A stretch of 64,000 nt of DNA from Pedobacter sp. BMA (GCF_001027745.1 NZ_LECU01000007.1:186001-250000); one strand, 5' to 3'. Counted from the first letter of the stretch, positions 1-9,201 are shown. Translations and numbers: made by a program. Notes: a model not told the origin generated them from the letters alone.

Positions 1-223
1 TCGGAATCACCATTAATTTATTTTCACGCACATACGCAACCATTGCGTCAAGCAACAATTTTGCATAGCCCTTTCCTTCTTTCGAAGGATCTACCTCGGT
101 ATGATAAACTGTTAAGTCGGCTCCATTGATATCGAAAATCATCTCACCAACTTTTCCATCCTCATCGTAAACATCAAATGAACTCGGTTCACCTTCCTGA
201 ATATTTAATTTGATCTCTGCCAT
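1..223 (-). CDS. GNAT family N-acetyltransferase, partial (3' end off the window)
   Basis: Reading the minus strand from the ATG at 223 gives an open frame to the window edge, about 74 residues, starting MAEIKLNIQEG. It contains a VYHTEVDP strand followed by EGKGYAKLLLDA, the acetyl-CoA pyrophosphate-binding loop (R/Q-x-x-G-x-G/A) of the short YjdJ-like GNAT proteins, which are normally about 90-100 residues. It lacks only its last part. It starts 5 nt after the dioxygenase stop and so is probably the last or near-last gene of the minus-strand operon. The substrate cannot be told from sequence. The family assignment is good, the function open. Confidence 0.8.
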   Translation of the reverse strand, partial: MAEIKLNIQEGEPSSFDVYDEDGKVGEMIFDINGADLTVYHTEVDPSKEGKGYAKLLLDAMVAYVRENKLMVIP

Positions 224-228
224 TTTTT

Positions 229-1164
229 CTAGATTAATTTTGGAAGTAATTTATCTAAATCTTCGCGTAAATGCTCATGCTGATGCGGAAGTTTCAGGTG
301 GGTACCCAATTCATTCAAAGGCTCATCCACAGTAAAACCAGGATTTTCGGTGGCAATCTCAAATAATACACCTCCTGGCTCACGAAAGTATAGTGAATAA
401 AAATAATCACGGTCTATCTTCGGTGTAATCTGCAGGTTCTTACTCAAAATCTGCTCCCTCAGTTCCATTTGAATATCCTCATTTTTAACACGGAAAGCAA
501 CATGGTGATTGGTACCCGCAGCATTTCTGCCGCGGATGCCTGAAGGAACTTCCAGTAAATCTACAACAGCAGCGTTCTCCACGGTATCGGTTATAAAACG
601 GTAACGGTTCCCTTCCTGCGCAAGCAGCCTGTAGCCGAACAGGTCTGTCAGCACTTTTGCCGTTTCATCAATACTTTGTAAAGTAAGGGTGGTACTGTGA
701 AATCCTCTGGTAGCTGTATCTTTTTTGATATCATTGGTTTCCCATGGAGATCTGCTGTCTGCGTTTGCTGGTACTATCAAACTCAATGATAGTCCGTCCG
801 GATCTTTAAATGCCAGTACCTGTTCGCCAAACCGCTCTGTAATTTCTTTGGTTTTAATGTTCGCGGCTCCAAAGCGTGCTAACCAGAACTCATGGCTTCC
901 TGCGGGTACCGAATAACCAATCTCCGTAGCCATGCCAACACCCTCTGTTCCGGGTCCAATACCATCCCAGGGGAAAAAAGTAAGTATGGTCCCTGCCGAG
1001 CCGGTCTCGTCGCCATAGTACAGGTGATAAGTTCCCGGATCATCAAAATTGACAGTTTTTTTAACCAGCCTTAAGCCCATTGTTTTAGTGTAAAAATCGA
1101 AATTCTGCTGTGCATTTCCTGCTATCGCAGTAATGTGGTGCAATCCTAAAATATTATTGTTCAT
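229..1164 (-). CDS. Ring-cleaving dioxygenase, glyoxalase/VOC superfamily (MhqO-like)
   Basis: A 311-residue protein of two vicinal-oxygen-chelate modules: residues 5-135 (GLHHITAIAG start) and 152-275 (GFHSTTLTL, NHHVAF, LFEIATENPGF). Candidate metal ligands are His156, His220/221 and Glu269. Relatives such as Bacillus MhqO are cytoplasmic metal-dependent dioxygenases that open hydroquinone or catechol rings and are induced by quinones. The length is normal for the family and the start is the ATG at 1164. It lies 32 nt downstream of the TPR kinase in the ten-gene minus operon, which fits a quinone or electrophile detoxification role. Substrate specificity is inference. Confidence 0.85.
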   Translation of the reverse strand: MNNNILGLHHITAIAGNAQQNFDFYTKTMGLRLVKKTVNFDDPGTYHLYYGDETGSAGTILTFFPWDGIGPGTEGVGMATEIGYSVPAGSHEFWLARFGAANIKTKEITERFGEQVLAFKDPDGLSLSLIVPANADSRSPWETNDIKKDTATRGFHSTTLTLQSIDETAKVLTDLFGYRLLAQEGNRYRFITDTVENAAVVDLLEVPSGIRGRNAAGTNHHVAFRVKNEDIQMELREQILSKNLQITPKIDRDYFYSLYFREPGGVLFEIATENPGFTVDEPLNELGTHLKLPHQHEHLREDLDKLLPKLI

Positions 1165-1196
1165 TTCTTCTAAATTTATTGTTGATTATTATTTAA

Positions 1197-3500
1197 CTAT
1201 GCTTCCGAATTGTAACTGACGGCTTCTACCGCCATTTCATTTTGCCTGGTAAAAGAGATCTCCAGCGTCAGTCCGTCATCACGCTTCATTTCAAATTTCC
1301 CATTGAGCTGATCGGTAAGTCCGTTCATCAAACTCATCCCCAGCGATTCTGTATCATCCGGATCAAAATCAATGGGCAAACCTATGCCGTCGTCCGCAAT
1401 ACTGAGCCTGCAGCCATTGTTTTCCATTGCCACAAACTGAATCTTTACTATTCCCGTTCTTAAACCCGGAAAAGCATATTTAATGGCATTGCTAATGGCT
1501 TCATTTAAAATTAAACCCAGTGGAACGGCCTGAGCAACATCGAGTTTCAGTTCATCAGTAACCAGTTCAAACCTGATTTTCTTTTCTGTTCCAAAACATT
1601 CAATCATGTATTCCACCAATTCTTTGATATACCATTTCATATCAATTTCCGCCAGGTTATCAGACTGGTACAGCTTCTGGTGGATGAGCGACATGGCATG
1701 CATGCGGTTCTGGCTGTTTCTGATTGCCACTAAGGCGTCTTCATTGTCTAAATAGGCCGACTGCGTATTCAGCAGACTAATCACGATCTGCAGGTTATTC
1801 TTTACCCGGTGATGAATTTCCCGGAGAAGCCACTCTTTTTCTCCGACAATTTTCCTGAGCAACTCATTCTGTGCATTTATTTCGGTTTGTTTTTGTTCTA
1901 AAATTGTATTGCTAAGTTTTTTCAGGCGGTAACGGTTGTATATTAAACCGGCAAACAAAAATGCAACTAAAATACCGGCAACAAAAATATAGCGCACTCG
2001 TTCTTCATTTCCTATTCTCACCAGCTGCAATTGGTTTTTCTGATGCAGCAACGCAATGTCCTTATTTTTTTTATCAGTCTCATATTCGATTTCCAGGCCT
2101 GAAATTTGTTTGTTCTTTTCGTTGTTCCAGATCGAATCTGTAAGCCGTTTGTAGGTTTTGTAATGCGCAATAGCCGACCAGGGTTTGTTTAAAGCAGAAT
2201 CAACATTGAACCATAGCCGGTGTAACTGCGCCAGTGCAAGTAAATTTTTCTGTTGCAGGCTTTGCTGTTCGTGCGCTTTTAAATAATTTTCGGCGGCTGT
2301 AAAATTCTGATCATGAATCAGTTTTCGGATCATACTGCGATACAGATAAATCTGGTTAGGATCATCTTTAGGTAAATCATGATGAAACTGAAGCAGGGTA
2401 TTGAAATACGGTGCGGCCTCCTGATATTTCTCAATATCATAGTAACTATTAAATAAGAGGTAAGGAATTCTTACCTTCATCTGTATATCTGTAGGTGGAT
2501 ATTTCAGCTCCATTTCCTTCAATGCGCTGATCCCTTCTTCAAACCGCTTCATCCTCACCAGCAGGCTCGCCAGATTTGCAATCACCGTTTGCAGGTATCC
2601 GGCATCCTGATAGCGCGCCGCAATTGCCCTGGCTTTAGTCCAGTATTCAAGCGTTTTCTCATCATTGCGGAGATAGTAGTAAGTTAAGCCCAGATGGTTG
2701 GCGATCGAGCTTCTTTGTAAACTCGTATCGGCAAGTCGCTCAGCAGTTTTGTCTGCAAGCAGCCCGTATTTTAAAGCGCTGGAGTAATTCCCTAAACCTA
2801 TGTTAATGATGCACATATTATTGTAAACGCCCTGCAATTCGGCATAGCCGAAAGATTTATACACCACCAATGCCGAATCCATCAGCTTAATGGCATAATC
2901 GGGTTGCCCTTTAATATTATAATAATCGCCGAGGTTTTTGAGGGAGTTTCCTTCCTCCAGTCTGTTACCCGTTTGGCGATACAGCGAAAGGGCTTTTTCG
3001 TTGTAGCCGATTTTTGTTTCCAGTTCTTTACCCTCATTGCTGAACAAACCACCCATAGCCGCATAGGCTTCTGCTAGTTGGTCTTTCAGGCCTTCCGTTT
3101 GAGCAAAAACAATCGCTTGTTCAAACTCCTTTTTACTTAAAGCTTTACTCCCCATTTCCCTTAGGATATTGCCCTTCAGAATCATGGATCTCGCCACCCC
3201 TTTTGGATACTCAATTTTCCTCGCCAGCTGAATGGCCTGTTGCTGCAAACCCATAGCCTTTTGTAAATCGGCTTTGATCTCCCCGGGAAGATTAAGATAA
3301 TAAGCGCCAAGATCAATTGATAAATCAGCCTTTTTTTCAGTCTGCCCCAGTTGCCGGAATTTGATTCCTGCAGCCTCAGCTTCTGCTTTTGTTCTAATGC
3401 CCTGTCCTTTTGCAAGAACAGGGCTGATTAGTGTAAAAATAACGATTAGAAACCTGAGGTTGACCATCAAAATAAGCTTCGTATAATGGATGTTTCGCAT
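1197..3500 (-). CDS. TPR-containing sensor histidine kinase (HisKA_2/HWE-like)
   Basis: 767 residues. An N-terminal hydrophobic segment (LRFLIVIFTLISPVLA) looks like a signal peptide, so the tetratricopeptide-repeat region at about 35-480 should lie in the periplasm. A single membrane helix at about 502-522 (YIFVAGILVAFLFAGLIY) leads to the cytoplasmic kinase. The HisKA_2 dimerisation box EIHHRVKNNLQ (about 560-570) holds the phospho-His, and HATPase_c covers about 655-755 (NEAISNAIKYAF, ADDGIGLP, LGMSLMNGL). No receiver gene is adjacent; it follows DUF1275 by 1 nt. It is a clear paralogue of the kinase at 11848, so crosstalk with the response regulators at 14197 and 15761 is plausible. An alternative start lies 11 residues downstream. 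Confidence 0.9.
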   Translation of the reverse strand: MRNIHYTKLILMVNLRFLIVIFTLISPVLAKGQGIRTKAEAEAAGIKFRQLGQTEKKADLSIDLGAYYLNLPGEIKADLQKAMGLQQQAIQLARKIEYPKGVARSMILKGNILREMGSKALSKKEFEQAIVFAQTEGLKDQLAEAYAAMGGLFSNEGKELETKIGYNEKALSLYRQTGNRLEEGNSLKNLGDYYNIKGQPDYAIKLMDSALVVYKSFGYAELQGVYNNMCIINIGLGNYSSALKYGLLADKTAERLADTSLQRSSIANHLGLTYYYLRNDEKTLEYWTKARAIAARYQDAGYLQTVIANLASLLVRMKRFEEGISALKEMELKYPPTDIQMKVRIPYLLFNSYYDIEKYQEAAPYFNTLLQFHHDLPKDDPNQIYLYRSMIRKLIHDQNFTAAENYLKAHEQQSLQQKNLLALAQLHRLWFNVDSALNKPWSAIAHYKTYKRLTDSIWNNEKNKQISGLEIEYETDKKNKDIALLHQKNQLQLVRIGNEERVRYIFVAGILVAFLFAGLIYNRYRLKKLSNTILEQKQTEINAQNELLRKIVGEKEWLLREIHHRVKNNLQIVISLLNTQSAYLDNEDALVAIRNSQNRMHAMSLIHQKLYQSDNLAEIDMKWYIKELVEYMIECFGTEKKIRFELVTDELKLDVAQAVPLGLILNEAISNAIKYAFPGLRTGIVKIQFVAMENNGCRLSIADDGIGLPIDFDPDDTESLGMSLMNGLTDQLNGKFEMKRDDGLTLEISFTRQNEMAVEAVSYNSEA

Positions 3501-3501
3501 A

Positions 3502-4194
3502 TCAGGATTTGGTCTCTGGAGGTGAAGAAGCTTTGGTACTGTAGTAGCAAATAATCATCGCTACACCAGGCAGCACAATCCCAACCAGGCCAAAAAGCTG
3601 CCCCACCCATGCCCCAAGTAAACAACCCAGTAAAAACCCTCCCAGAGTAATTAAGCCTTTATTGATCCCGGAATAGAAGCCGGCATCTTTAAAACCCGAA
3701 TTCCAGAACGATCTGATATCGAGCGCAAACTGTGTTACATTCCCGGTCATCATGGTAGTCGGACCAAAAGTCTCTTTCGCAAACAACTTCCCGAATGCAT
3801 TTTGCAGGCCCATGGCAAAAACAACAATCATCGTAACCAGATACATCGGCCAGGTGATTTCCCCGTTCTCTATATAGCCAAGTGAATAAGCCATCACACC
3901 GGCAACCAGCAAAATAATCCCCTCACAAAAAAGCAAAAAATGCCTGTTCGAAAACCTCGCCGAGATCCAGCCACCAGTCATTACCGCAAGCATAAAGATG
4001 GGGAAAGTCAGCAGCTTAATCCAGCTGTCACCATCAGCACTTTTGATCATCTGATAGGCGAACACAATAAAGTTTCCGGTAACATGCGCCGAAAAGATTT
4101 TATCTGCTGCAACAAAGGTAATCGCATCGCAATAGCCTGCAATAATGGTTAATACAAAGGTTACAAACCAGATATTTTGCGCTTTTTCTTCCAT
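3502..4194 (-). CDS. YoaK/DUF1275 family integral membrane protein
   Basis: 230 residues with about six hydrophobic helices and no signal peptide. It begins TFVLTIIAGYCDAITFV and carries FSAHVTGNFIVFA and FGPTTMMTGNVTQFALD, both typical of the DUF1275 (YoaK) family. The family is widespread and its biochemical role is unknown; it sits in the inner membrane. The gene starts 6 nt after dps and stops 1 nt before the TPR kinase, so it is co-transcribed. Nothing seen here narrows the function beyond its presence in a stress-type operon. Confidence 0.85.
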   Translation of the reverse strand: MEEKAQNIWFVTFVLTIIAGYCDAITFVAADKIFSAHVTGNFIVFAYQMIKSADGDSWIKLLTFPIFMLAVMTGGWISARFSNRHFLLFCEGIILLVAGVMAYSLGYIENGEITWPMYLVTMIVVFAMGLQNAFGKLFAKETFGPTTMMTGNVTQFALDIRSFWNSGFKDAGFYSGINKGLITLGGFLLGCLLGAWVGQLFGLVGIVLPGVAMIICYYSTKASSPPETKS

Positions 4195-4200
4195 TTCAAT

Positions 4201-4674
4201 CTATGATAAATGTGCCCTGAGCATCCAGGCCATCGTTTCGTGTGTTTCCATTAAGCCTGTGATGTAATCGCTTGTCCCCGCGTCTTTCAATGCGCCGGCA
4301 TAGTTATCGATGTTTTCCCTCAGGTGAATGAGAATACTCTCGTGATCGGCAAGCAAGATTTTGATGTAGGTTGTGGAATCATTTTTACCGCGGTCATCTT
4401 CAGTTAAATGTGTCAATTCAAGGAATTGCTTAAGCGACGCCGGGGCATAATGACCCAGCTTACGGATACGTTCTGCTACCTCATCCACAATGTCTTCCAG
4501 TTGCGTGTACTGCGCTTCAAAAAATTTGTGTTTGTTGTAAAAGTCTGGTCCTTCCACATTCCAGTGTGCCTTTCGTGTTTTAGTGTATAAAACGTATTCA
4601 TCAGCAAGAATTTTGCTTAGTGAATGTGCAACCTCAGCAAGGTGATCTGCACTGATGCCAATTTTAGCTTCCAT
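4201..4674 (-). CDS. dps: Dps-family DNA-protection ferritin
   Basis: 157 residues, the usual Dps length. The inter-subunit ferroxidase ligands are all present: His37 in KAHWNVEGPDF, His49, Asp64 and Glu68 in DIVDEVAERI, which keep the spacing of the E. coli residues His51, His63, Asp78 and Glu82. Dps dodecamers oxidise Fe(II) with peroxide, store the iron and shield DNA. It lies 26 nt after the doxX-like gene and 6 nt before DUF1275. In this operon it supports an oxidative-stress reading. There is no Lys-rich N-terminal tail, so DNA binding may be weak. Confidence 0.93.
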   Translation of the reverse strand: MEAKIGISADHLAEVAHSLSKILADEYVLYTKTRKAHWNVEGPDFYNKHKFFEAQYTQLEDIVDEVAERIRKLGHYAPASLKQFLELTHLTEDDRGKNDSTTYIKILLADHESILIHLRENIDNYAGALKDAGTSDYITGLMETHETMAWMLRAHLS

Positions 4675-4700
4675 AATTTTTGTGATTTAATATTGATGTG

Positions 4701-5135
4701 TTAATTAAAAAAAGTGTTGAATAAATAATGATCTAAGGAGTAGGTACCGGGACCTATAGCCCACAAAAAAAGCATAGCAAGGGTGTACATATAGGGCACA
4801 TCCCGTACCTCAACTGAATCTTTCCGGTGCACCACGAAATAACCTATTGCGGTTACACCAATCGAGGGGAGCAAAAAAAGCCGGGTTCCCAGGCCAAAGG
4901 CAACCAGAAACGGCACCACCGTATCAGAAAAGGTTGCCACCAGGCCGTTCAGCTTATCAGGCAAACCCAAAGGATTTGGAACATGCTCTTGCTCTCCGTT
5001 TTGAACGCGGAACTTTTTCATTCCGTGTACCCTGAAGAGCTCAAGCATCAGCAATACCCTGAATAAAAGTACTGCCCAGTTATTCAGGTCTGATCCTAAA
5101 TCAGAAAATAGCAGGTATTTGATGATAGTTTCCAT
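4701..5135 (-). CDS. DoxX family membrane protein
   Basis: 144 residues with four predicted membrane helices, matching the DoxX fold: WAVLLFRVLLMLELF, then FSDTVVPFLVAFGLG, LFLLPSIGVTAIGYFVV and MYTLAMLFLWAIGPG. DoxX proteins are inner-membrane components linked to quinone or thiosulfate oxidation and, in other bacteria, to oxidative-stress complexes. It begins 3 nt after the amidohydrolase stop and is therefore translationally close. The exact activity cannot be inferred; the neighbourhood suggests redox or quinone handling. Confidence 0.82.
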   Translation of the reverse strand: METIIKYLLFSDLGSDLNNWAVLLFRVLLMLELFRVHGMKKFRVQNGEQEHVPNPLGLPDKLNGLVATFSDTVVPFLVAFGLGTRLFLLPSIGVTAIGYFVVHRKDSVEVRDVPYMYTLAMLFLWAIGPGTYSLDHYLFNTFFN

Positions 5136-5138
5136 ATA

Positions 5139-7028
5139 TTAAAAAGCAAAGCATGAGCAACCCAATGCACCCCAGAATGCGGTGTAATTATTTACAGGCA
5201 GATTACTGGTTCTCACCGCATCGTGACGATGCTGATGAACATTGCAGCTGCCCACACACGAATGTACCATCGCTAAAACCGATGCCCCGTTCGCGCCTGC
5301 AGCTTTTCCTTGCGCACTTCCCTGGTGTGTTGCCGGAGAATAATAACCGTTATAGCTGTTTGTAGGCGACCAGTCTGGAAGAATCGGAATTTTGGGTGGC
5401 GAAAATGAAGAAAAGTCGCCTTTCGCGTACACAATTTTGCCATCAACGACTGTCATATCTGACTCAATGCTTTTAATCTGCTCATCAGAAACCTCAAAAT
5501 AATCCTGGCTTAAAACCGCTAAATCAGCAAGCATCCCTACCTCAATATCGCCCTTCTTTTGTTGTTCATTGGAAAACCAGGCACTGCCTCTGGTGTAAAG
5601 TTCTAAAGCTGTGGCTCTGCTCAAAACGGTTTCCTCATTGTAGATTTTCAATCCACCAACAGTTTTACCTGCCGTTAACCAGAACATGGAAACCCATGGA
5701 TTATAGCTGCTTACCCTGGTGGCATCAGAACCACCGCCGACGGGTACTTCCATTTCCAGCATTTTTTTAATGGGTGGGGTTTGCAGTGCCGCTTTGGCTC
5801 CGTAACGCTCGGTAAAATATTCACCCTGATAGGCCATCCTGCTTTGAATGGCAATTCCGCCCCCCAGTGCTTTTACGCGTTCAATGTTGCGCTCGTCAAT
5901 GGTTTCCGCATGATCGAAAATCCAGGGCAGGCCTGCAAAAGGGATATCGCGGTTTACTTTCTCAAAAACATTCAGAAACCTGCCGATGCTTTCATTGTAA
6001 GTGGCATGTAACCTGAAGGGCCATCTTTTTTCAACCAGCAAACGTACTACGCGCTCCAGCTCCGGTTCCATATTATCAGCAAGATCCGGCCGGGGCTGAA
6101 GGAAATCTTCGAAATCCGCCGCCGAAAAAACCAGCATTTCCCCTGCGCCATTGTGCCGGTACATATCATCACCCTGATAAAGCTGCACCGTATCGGTCCA
6201 GTGATCAAAATCTTCAAACTCCTGTTTTGGCCTTTGGGTAAATAAATTGTACGCAATGCGAACCGTAAGTTGCTGCTGTGCATTTAACTCATCAACTACT
6301 TTATAGTCATCAGGAAAGTTTTGAAATCCTCCACCGGCATCGATTACGCTTGTGATACCAAAACGGTTCAATTCAGTCATGAAATGACGGGTGGAGTTAA
6401 CCTGGTGCTCGTGGGAAAGCTTCGGTCCTTTGGCCAGGGTAGAATATAATATCATGGCATTCGGACTCGCAATAATCAACCCTGTAGGTTCTCCGTTAGC
6501 GTCACGCTGGATCTCTCCGCCCGGAGGCGCCGGCGTGTCTTTGGTATAACCAACCGCTCTCAGGGCAGCACGGTTCATAAATGCCCGGTCGTACAAGTGT
6601 AGGATAAACACTGGCGTATCTGGTGCAATGGCATTAATTTCTTCAAGTGTAGGCATTCGTCTTTCAGCGAACTGGAATTCCGACCAGCCCCCTACCACAC
6701 GTACCCATTGGGGCGAGGGTGTAACATCAACCTGCTCTTTTAACATACGCAAAGCATCAGCCAGTGAAGGCACGCCATCCCAGCGCAACTCCAGGTTAAA
6801 ATTCAATCCCCCGCGAATCAGGTGGATATGCGAATCATTAATTCCCGGAACTACCCTTTTTTTCTTCAGGTCTACAAGTTTCGTATTGGAGCCTGAAAAA
6901 GCCATTACATCCGCATCATTACCAATGGCAACAAATTTTCCATCCTTTATGGCAACGGCGGTTATTTCTTTTTTTTGCCTGGCAATGGTATGTATTTTAC
7001 CATTGAACAAAATCATATCTGCACCCAT
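5139..7028 (-). CDS. Amidohydrolase family protein (YtcJ-like) with Cys/His-rich tail
   Basis: 629 residues. It is a metal-dependent amidohydrolase of the YtcJ type (Amidohydro_3). The N-terminal metal ligands are His67 and His69 in NDSHIHL. Further ligands are expected in the LHATYNES and FDHAETIDERN segments, and GGGSDATRV holds the late Asp. The final 40 residues are unusual: Cys591, Cys595, His598, His600, His602, then Cys624 and Cys626 in GALGCSCFAF. This could bind an extra metal. No signal peptide is visible, so the enzyme is probably cytoplasmic. It is 19 nt after the M17-N gene and 3 nt before doxX. The substrate is unknown. Confidence 0.88.
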   Translation of the reverse strand: MGADMILFNGKIHTIARQKKEITAVAIKDGKFVAIGNDADVMAFSGSNTKLVDLKKKRVVPGINDSHIHLIRGGLNFNLELRWDGVPSLADALRMLKEQVDVTPSPQWVRVVGGWSEFQFAERRMPTLEEINAIAPDTPVFILHLYDRAFMNRAALRAVGYTKDTPAPPGGEIQRDANGEPTGLIIASPNAMILYSTLAKGPKLSHEHQVNSTRHFMTELNRFGITSVIDAGGGFQNFPDDYKVVDELNAQQQLTVRIAYNLFTQRPKQEFEDFDHWTDTVQLYQGDDMYRHNGAGEMLVFSAADFEDFLQPRPDLADNMEPELERVVRLLVEKRWPFRLHATYNESIGRFLNVFEKVNRDIPFAGLPWIFDHAETIDERNIERVKALGGGIAIQSRMAYQGEYFTERYGAKAALQTPPIKKMLEMEVPVGGGSDATRVSSYNPWVSMFWLTAGKTVGGLKIYNEETVLSRATALELYTRGSAWFSNEQQKKGDIEVGMLADLAVLSQDYFEVSDEQIKSIESDMTVVDGKIVYAKGDFSSFSPPKIPILPDWSPTNSYNGYYSPATHQGSAQGKAAGANGASVLAMVHSCVGSCNVHQHRHDAVRTSNLPVNNYTAFWGALGCSCFAF

Positions 7029-7047
7029 TATATATCGGTTTTAATCA

Positions 7048-7791
7048 TTAATTTTTGATGGCTGAAACAGCTTCCTGGATGCCTTCGCCCGCTGTGGTGA
7101 AAAATGCAGGTCCCGCCAGCAGGATTACTTTTGAGATGGGTTTAACCTGTACCATCTGTTTTTCTTTCAGCCAGAGCTGTGCACGGTAAGCTTCGAAAAT
7201 ACCCTTTACCACGTTTCCGGCAACCAGGGCCGTTGGCGAGTCAATTCCCGCATCTTTAAGGTCGCTTGCGAAAGAAAAACTGGTCACGCCAAGTTTCAAA
7301 GCTTCCCGCATGGCCACACTCCCGATGCCCGTCATCAGCTCAGGTGTAAATTTATTTCTGTCGCCCAGGCCAATTAACAACAGTCGTCTACCGCCTATGG
7401 TACCTTTTGGCGGCGTAAGCAATAAGGTTTCATTGGCATGGCCCAGAAATTTGCCCCCCTTGCGGATTTCGGTCAGCAAACCTTTCATATCCTGATCCAG
7501 GTGAACCAGACCATTTAATGCCGGTGGAAGTGCCGGCGGAGACTTGAAAATATCTCCTTCAGTATACTCGAAAACACAGGCCACCTGTAAGTCGCTTACC
7601 TGTACCGATGGGCCCTGAACTACGCCTTCGATGGCAATCCCGTCAACCGTTCCCCAAACTTTGGCAGTACCAATGGCGGTTGTTGCCTGTGCAAATGCCG
7701 GTGTTGTTGTAACTGAAACAAAAAATATAACTACCGCTATCCTGAGCTGTTGGATAAGGGGTCTTGATGGTAAAGTGGTCTTGTTTTTCAT
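7048..7791 (-). CDS. Secreted stand-alone M17 (leucyl aminopeptidase) N-terminal domain protein
   Basis: 247 residues. Residues 1-35 form a signal peptide (IAVVIFFVSVTTTPAFAQA). The rest resembles the N-terminal macro-like domain of M17 leucyl aminopeptidases: VACVFEYTEGD, a GRRLLLIGLGDRNKF strand and loop, and VKGIFEAYRAQLW. The zinc-binding catalytic domain is absent and no frameshifted remainder follows, so this is a complete protein and not a fragment. It should be periplasmic and non-peptidolytic. It sits 12 nt after the outer-membrane channel and 19 nt before the amidohydrolase. A ligand-binding role is only a guess. Confidence 0.72.
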   Translation of the reverse strand: MKNKTTLPSRPLIQQLRIAVVIFFVSVTTTPAFAQATTAIGTAKVWGTVDGIAIEGVVQGPSVQVSDLQVACVFEYTEGDIFKSPPALPPALNGLVHLDQDMKGLLTEIRKGGKFLGHANETLLLTPPKGTIGGRRLLLIGLGDRNKFTPELMTGIGSVAMREALKLGVTSFSFASDLKDAGIDSPTALVAGNVVKGIFEAYRAQLWLKEKQMVQVKPISKVILLAGPAFFTTAGEGIQEAVSAIKN

Positions 7792-7803
7792 ATTTTTTAA
7801 TGG

Positions 7804-9183
7804 TTAAAATTTGTATGATACCTGTGCGTTAAAGAATTTTGAATTGTCCCAAACCGGAACAATGTCTTTGATAAAATCGCCAATCTTAAAATATTGTCCT
7901 CCAACACTAAAGGAAAGGTGATCGTTATATTTATAATCTGCACTGAGCAGATAGGTGGTGCCAATAAAGCGGTGAGGAGAAAGTGACCCGCCAGTATTAA
8001 AGTTCCCTCCAGGACGATAAATTCCATCGTTTAACGAATACCGCCAGTTGAAAACAACGTCAGCCTGAACAGTTATCCGATCTGTCGGATTGAGCGTAAA
8101 ATATGGATGTAAATCAATCAGATTAGATGGCCCGATCAGGGGGTTGAAGCCAAAATAACCACCTTTTGGATACAATGGATTAAAAGTCTGCAATGTGCCA
8201 TCCCCGGCTTTTCGGTCACCTGAAATGTAGTCGTTCCGAAGATTTAGGGTTGGCTTGAACCTGCTTTTCTCAAAAGTGTAGCCCAGTTCAATGGCCATTG
8301 TCCAGGCGTTGATAACGCCATTACCGAATTTACCAAACTGATAAGCGGCTTCGAGATTATAAATGAAACCACCTCCGCTTTTCCAGTAACGCGTGGCAAA
8401 GGTATGCCTGAGCTCTTTTGCAATACCTTCTTCAAACTCCGCATCATCCCGCCGGATGCCCAGATAATAAAAGTCGAAGTTTCCGCCTTTCTGGATATTG
8501 AGGTTCGAATAAGCACCCCAGAGATTGGCCTGATGGCTGGGGCGGTTATCAAATACGCCAAAATTAACTTCATCAGCTTCAAGCACAAAGGCATCTAATG
8601 TAAAGCGCGGACGGGCATACATCAGTTTGGCCCCGGTAAAATATTGCCTTACTGTTGTTCCTTCCCTAACCGAGATTAACCTGCCTGAACCATAATTAAT
8701 TTCCTGCCTGCCGATTCTGATTGCCAGCTTATTCAAAGAATCCCTGATCAATCTGAACTCTCCAAACAGGTTTTGTATCGCCAGCTGGTCTTCATCTACC
8801 GGAGATGGTCCATACTTGCTCCCATTCTCCAGCGCACTGTTAACCTGCGCGAAAAACCGAATACTTTTTCCGATATTCAAATCCGTATAAAACGAGTAGC
8901 GTTGTAAGAAAGAATAATTGAAACCCTGAGCCTTAATCCAGTCTTCGTTAATCCTGCCTCCAATCTCTTCCCGTATTTCTCCCCCAAACGTGAAATAAAC
9001 CTTTTTACTGGCTGAAAGTGGCAGAAACTTTAGTGTGTTGTATAAGTTTCTGCCCGAATCTTTCAGATTGCTGTAATCCTCATCATAGCGCATCAGCCTG
9101 ATGCCCTGACCAAAGGCCGTTGCTGTAAATAAGCAACAAAACAAAGCCATGGTCATTGCCAAATGGGGATGGGTAATTCTCAT
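7804..9183 (-). CDS. Alginate-export-type outer-membrane beta-barrel channel
   Basis: 459 residues with a cleavable signal peptide (MALFCCLFTATAFGQG). Residues 60-459 are alternating amphipathic strands with the Alginate_exp (AlgE-like) pattern: REEIGGRINEDW, IRIGRQEINYGSGRLIS and FTGAKLMYARPRF. It ends in an aromatic beta-signal, FFNAQVSYKF. It is a passive outer-membrane channel. Despite the family name there are no alginate genes here, so the permeant is unknown. It is the second gene of the minus operon, 18 nt after the YcaC-like hydrolase. Confidence 0.86.
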   Translation of the reverse strand: MRITHPHLAMTMALFCCLFTATAFGQGIRLMRYDEDYSNLKDSGRNLYNTLKFLPLSASKKVYFTFGGEIREEIGGRINEDWIKAQGFNYSFLQRYSFYTDLNIGKSIRFFAQVNSALENGSKYGPSPVDEDQLAIQNLFGEFRLIRDSLNKLAIRIGRQEINYGSGRLISVREGTTVRQYFTGAKLMYARPRFTLDAFVLEADEVNFGVFDNRPSHQANLWGAYSNLNIQKGGNFDFYYLGIRRDDAEFEEGIAKELRHTFATRYWKSGGGFIYNLEAAYQFGKFGNGVINAWTMAIELGYTFEKSRFKPTLNLRNDYISGDRKAGDGTLQTFNPLYPKGGYFGFNPLIGPSNLIDLHPYFTLNPTDRITVQADVVFNWRYSLNDGIYRPGGNFNTGGSLSPHRFIGTTYLLSADYKYNDHLSFSVGGQYFKIGDFIKDIVPVWDNSKFFNAQVSYKF

Positions 9184-9201
9184 CTTAATCCAGTCTGAGA
9201 T

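Noticed and set aside
6628..7044. A 138-codon plus-strand frame opposite the amidohydrolase start.
   Set aside because: It is antisense to the conserved metal-binding N-terminus of a clear gene and has no start context or recognisable domain.
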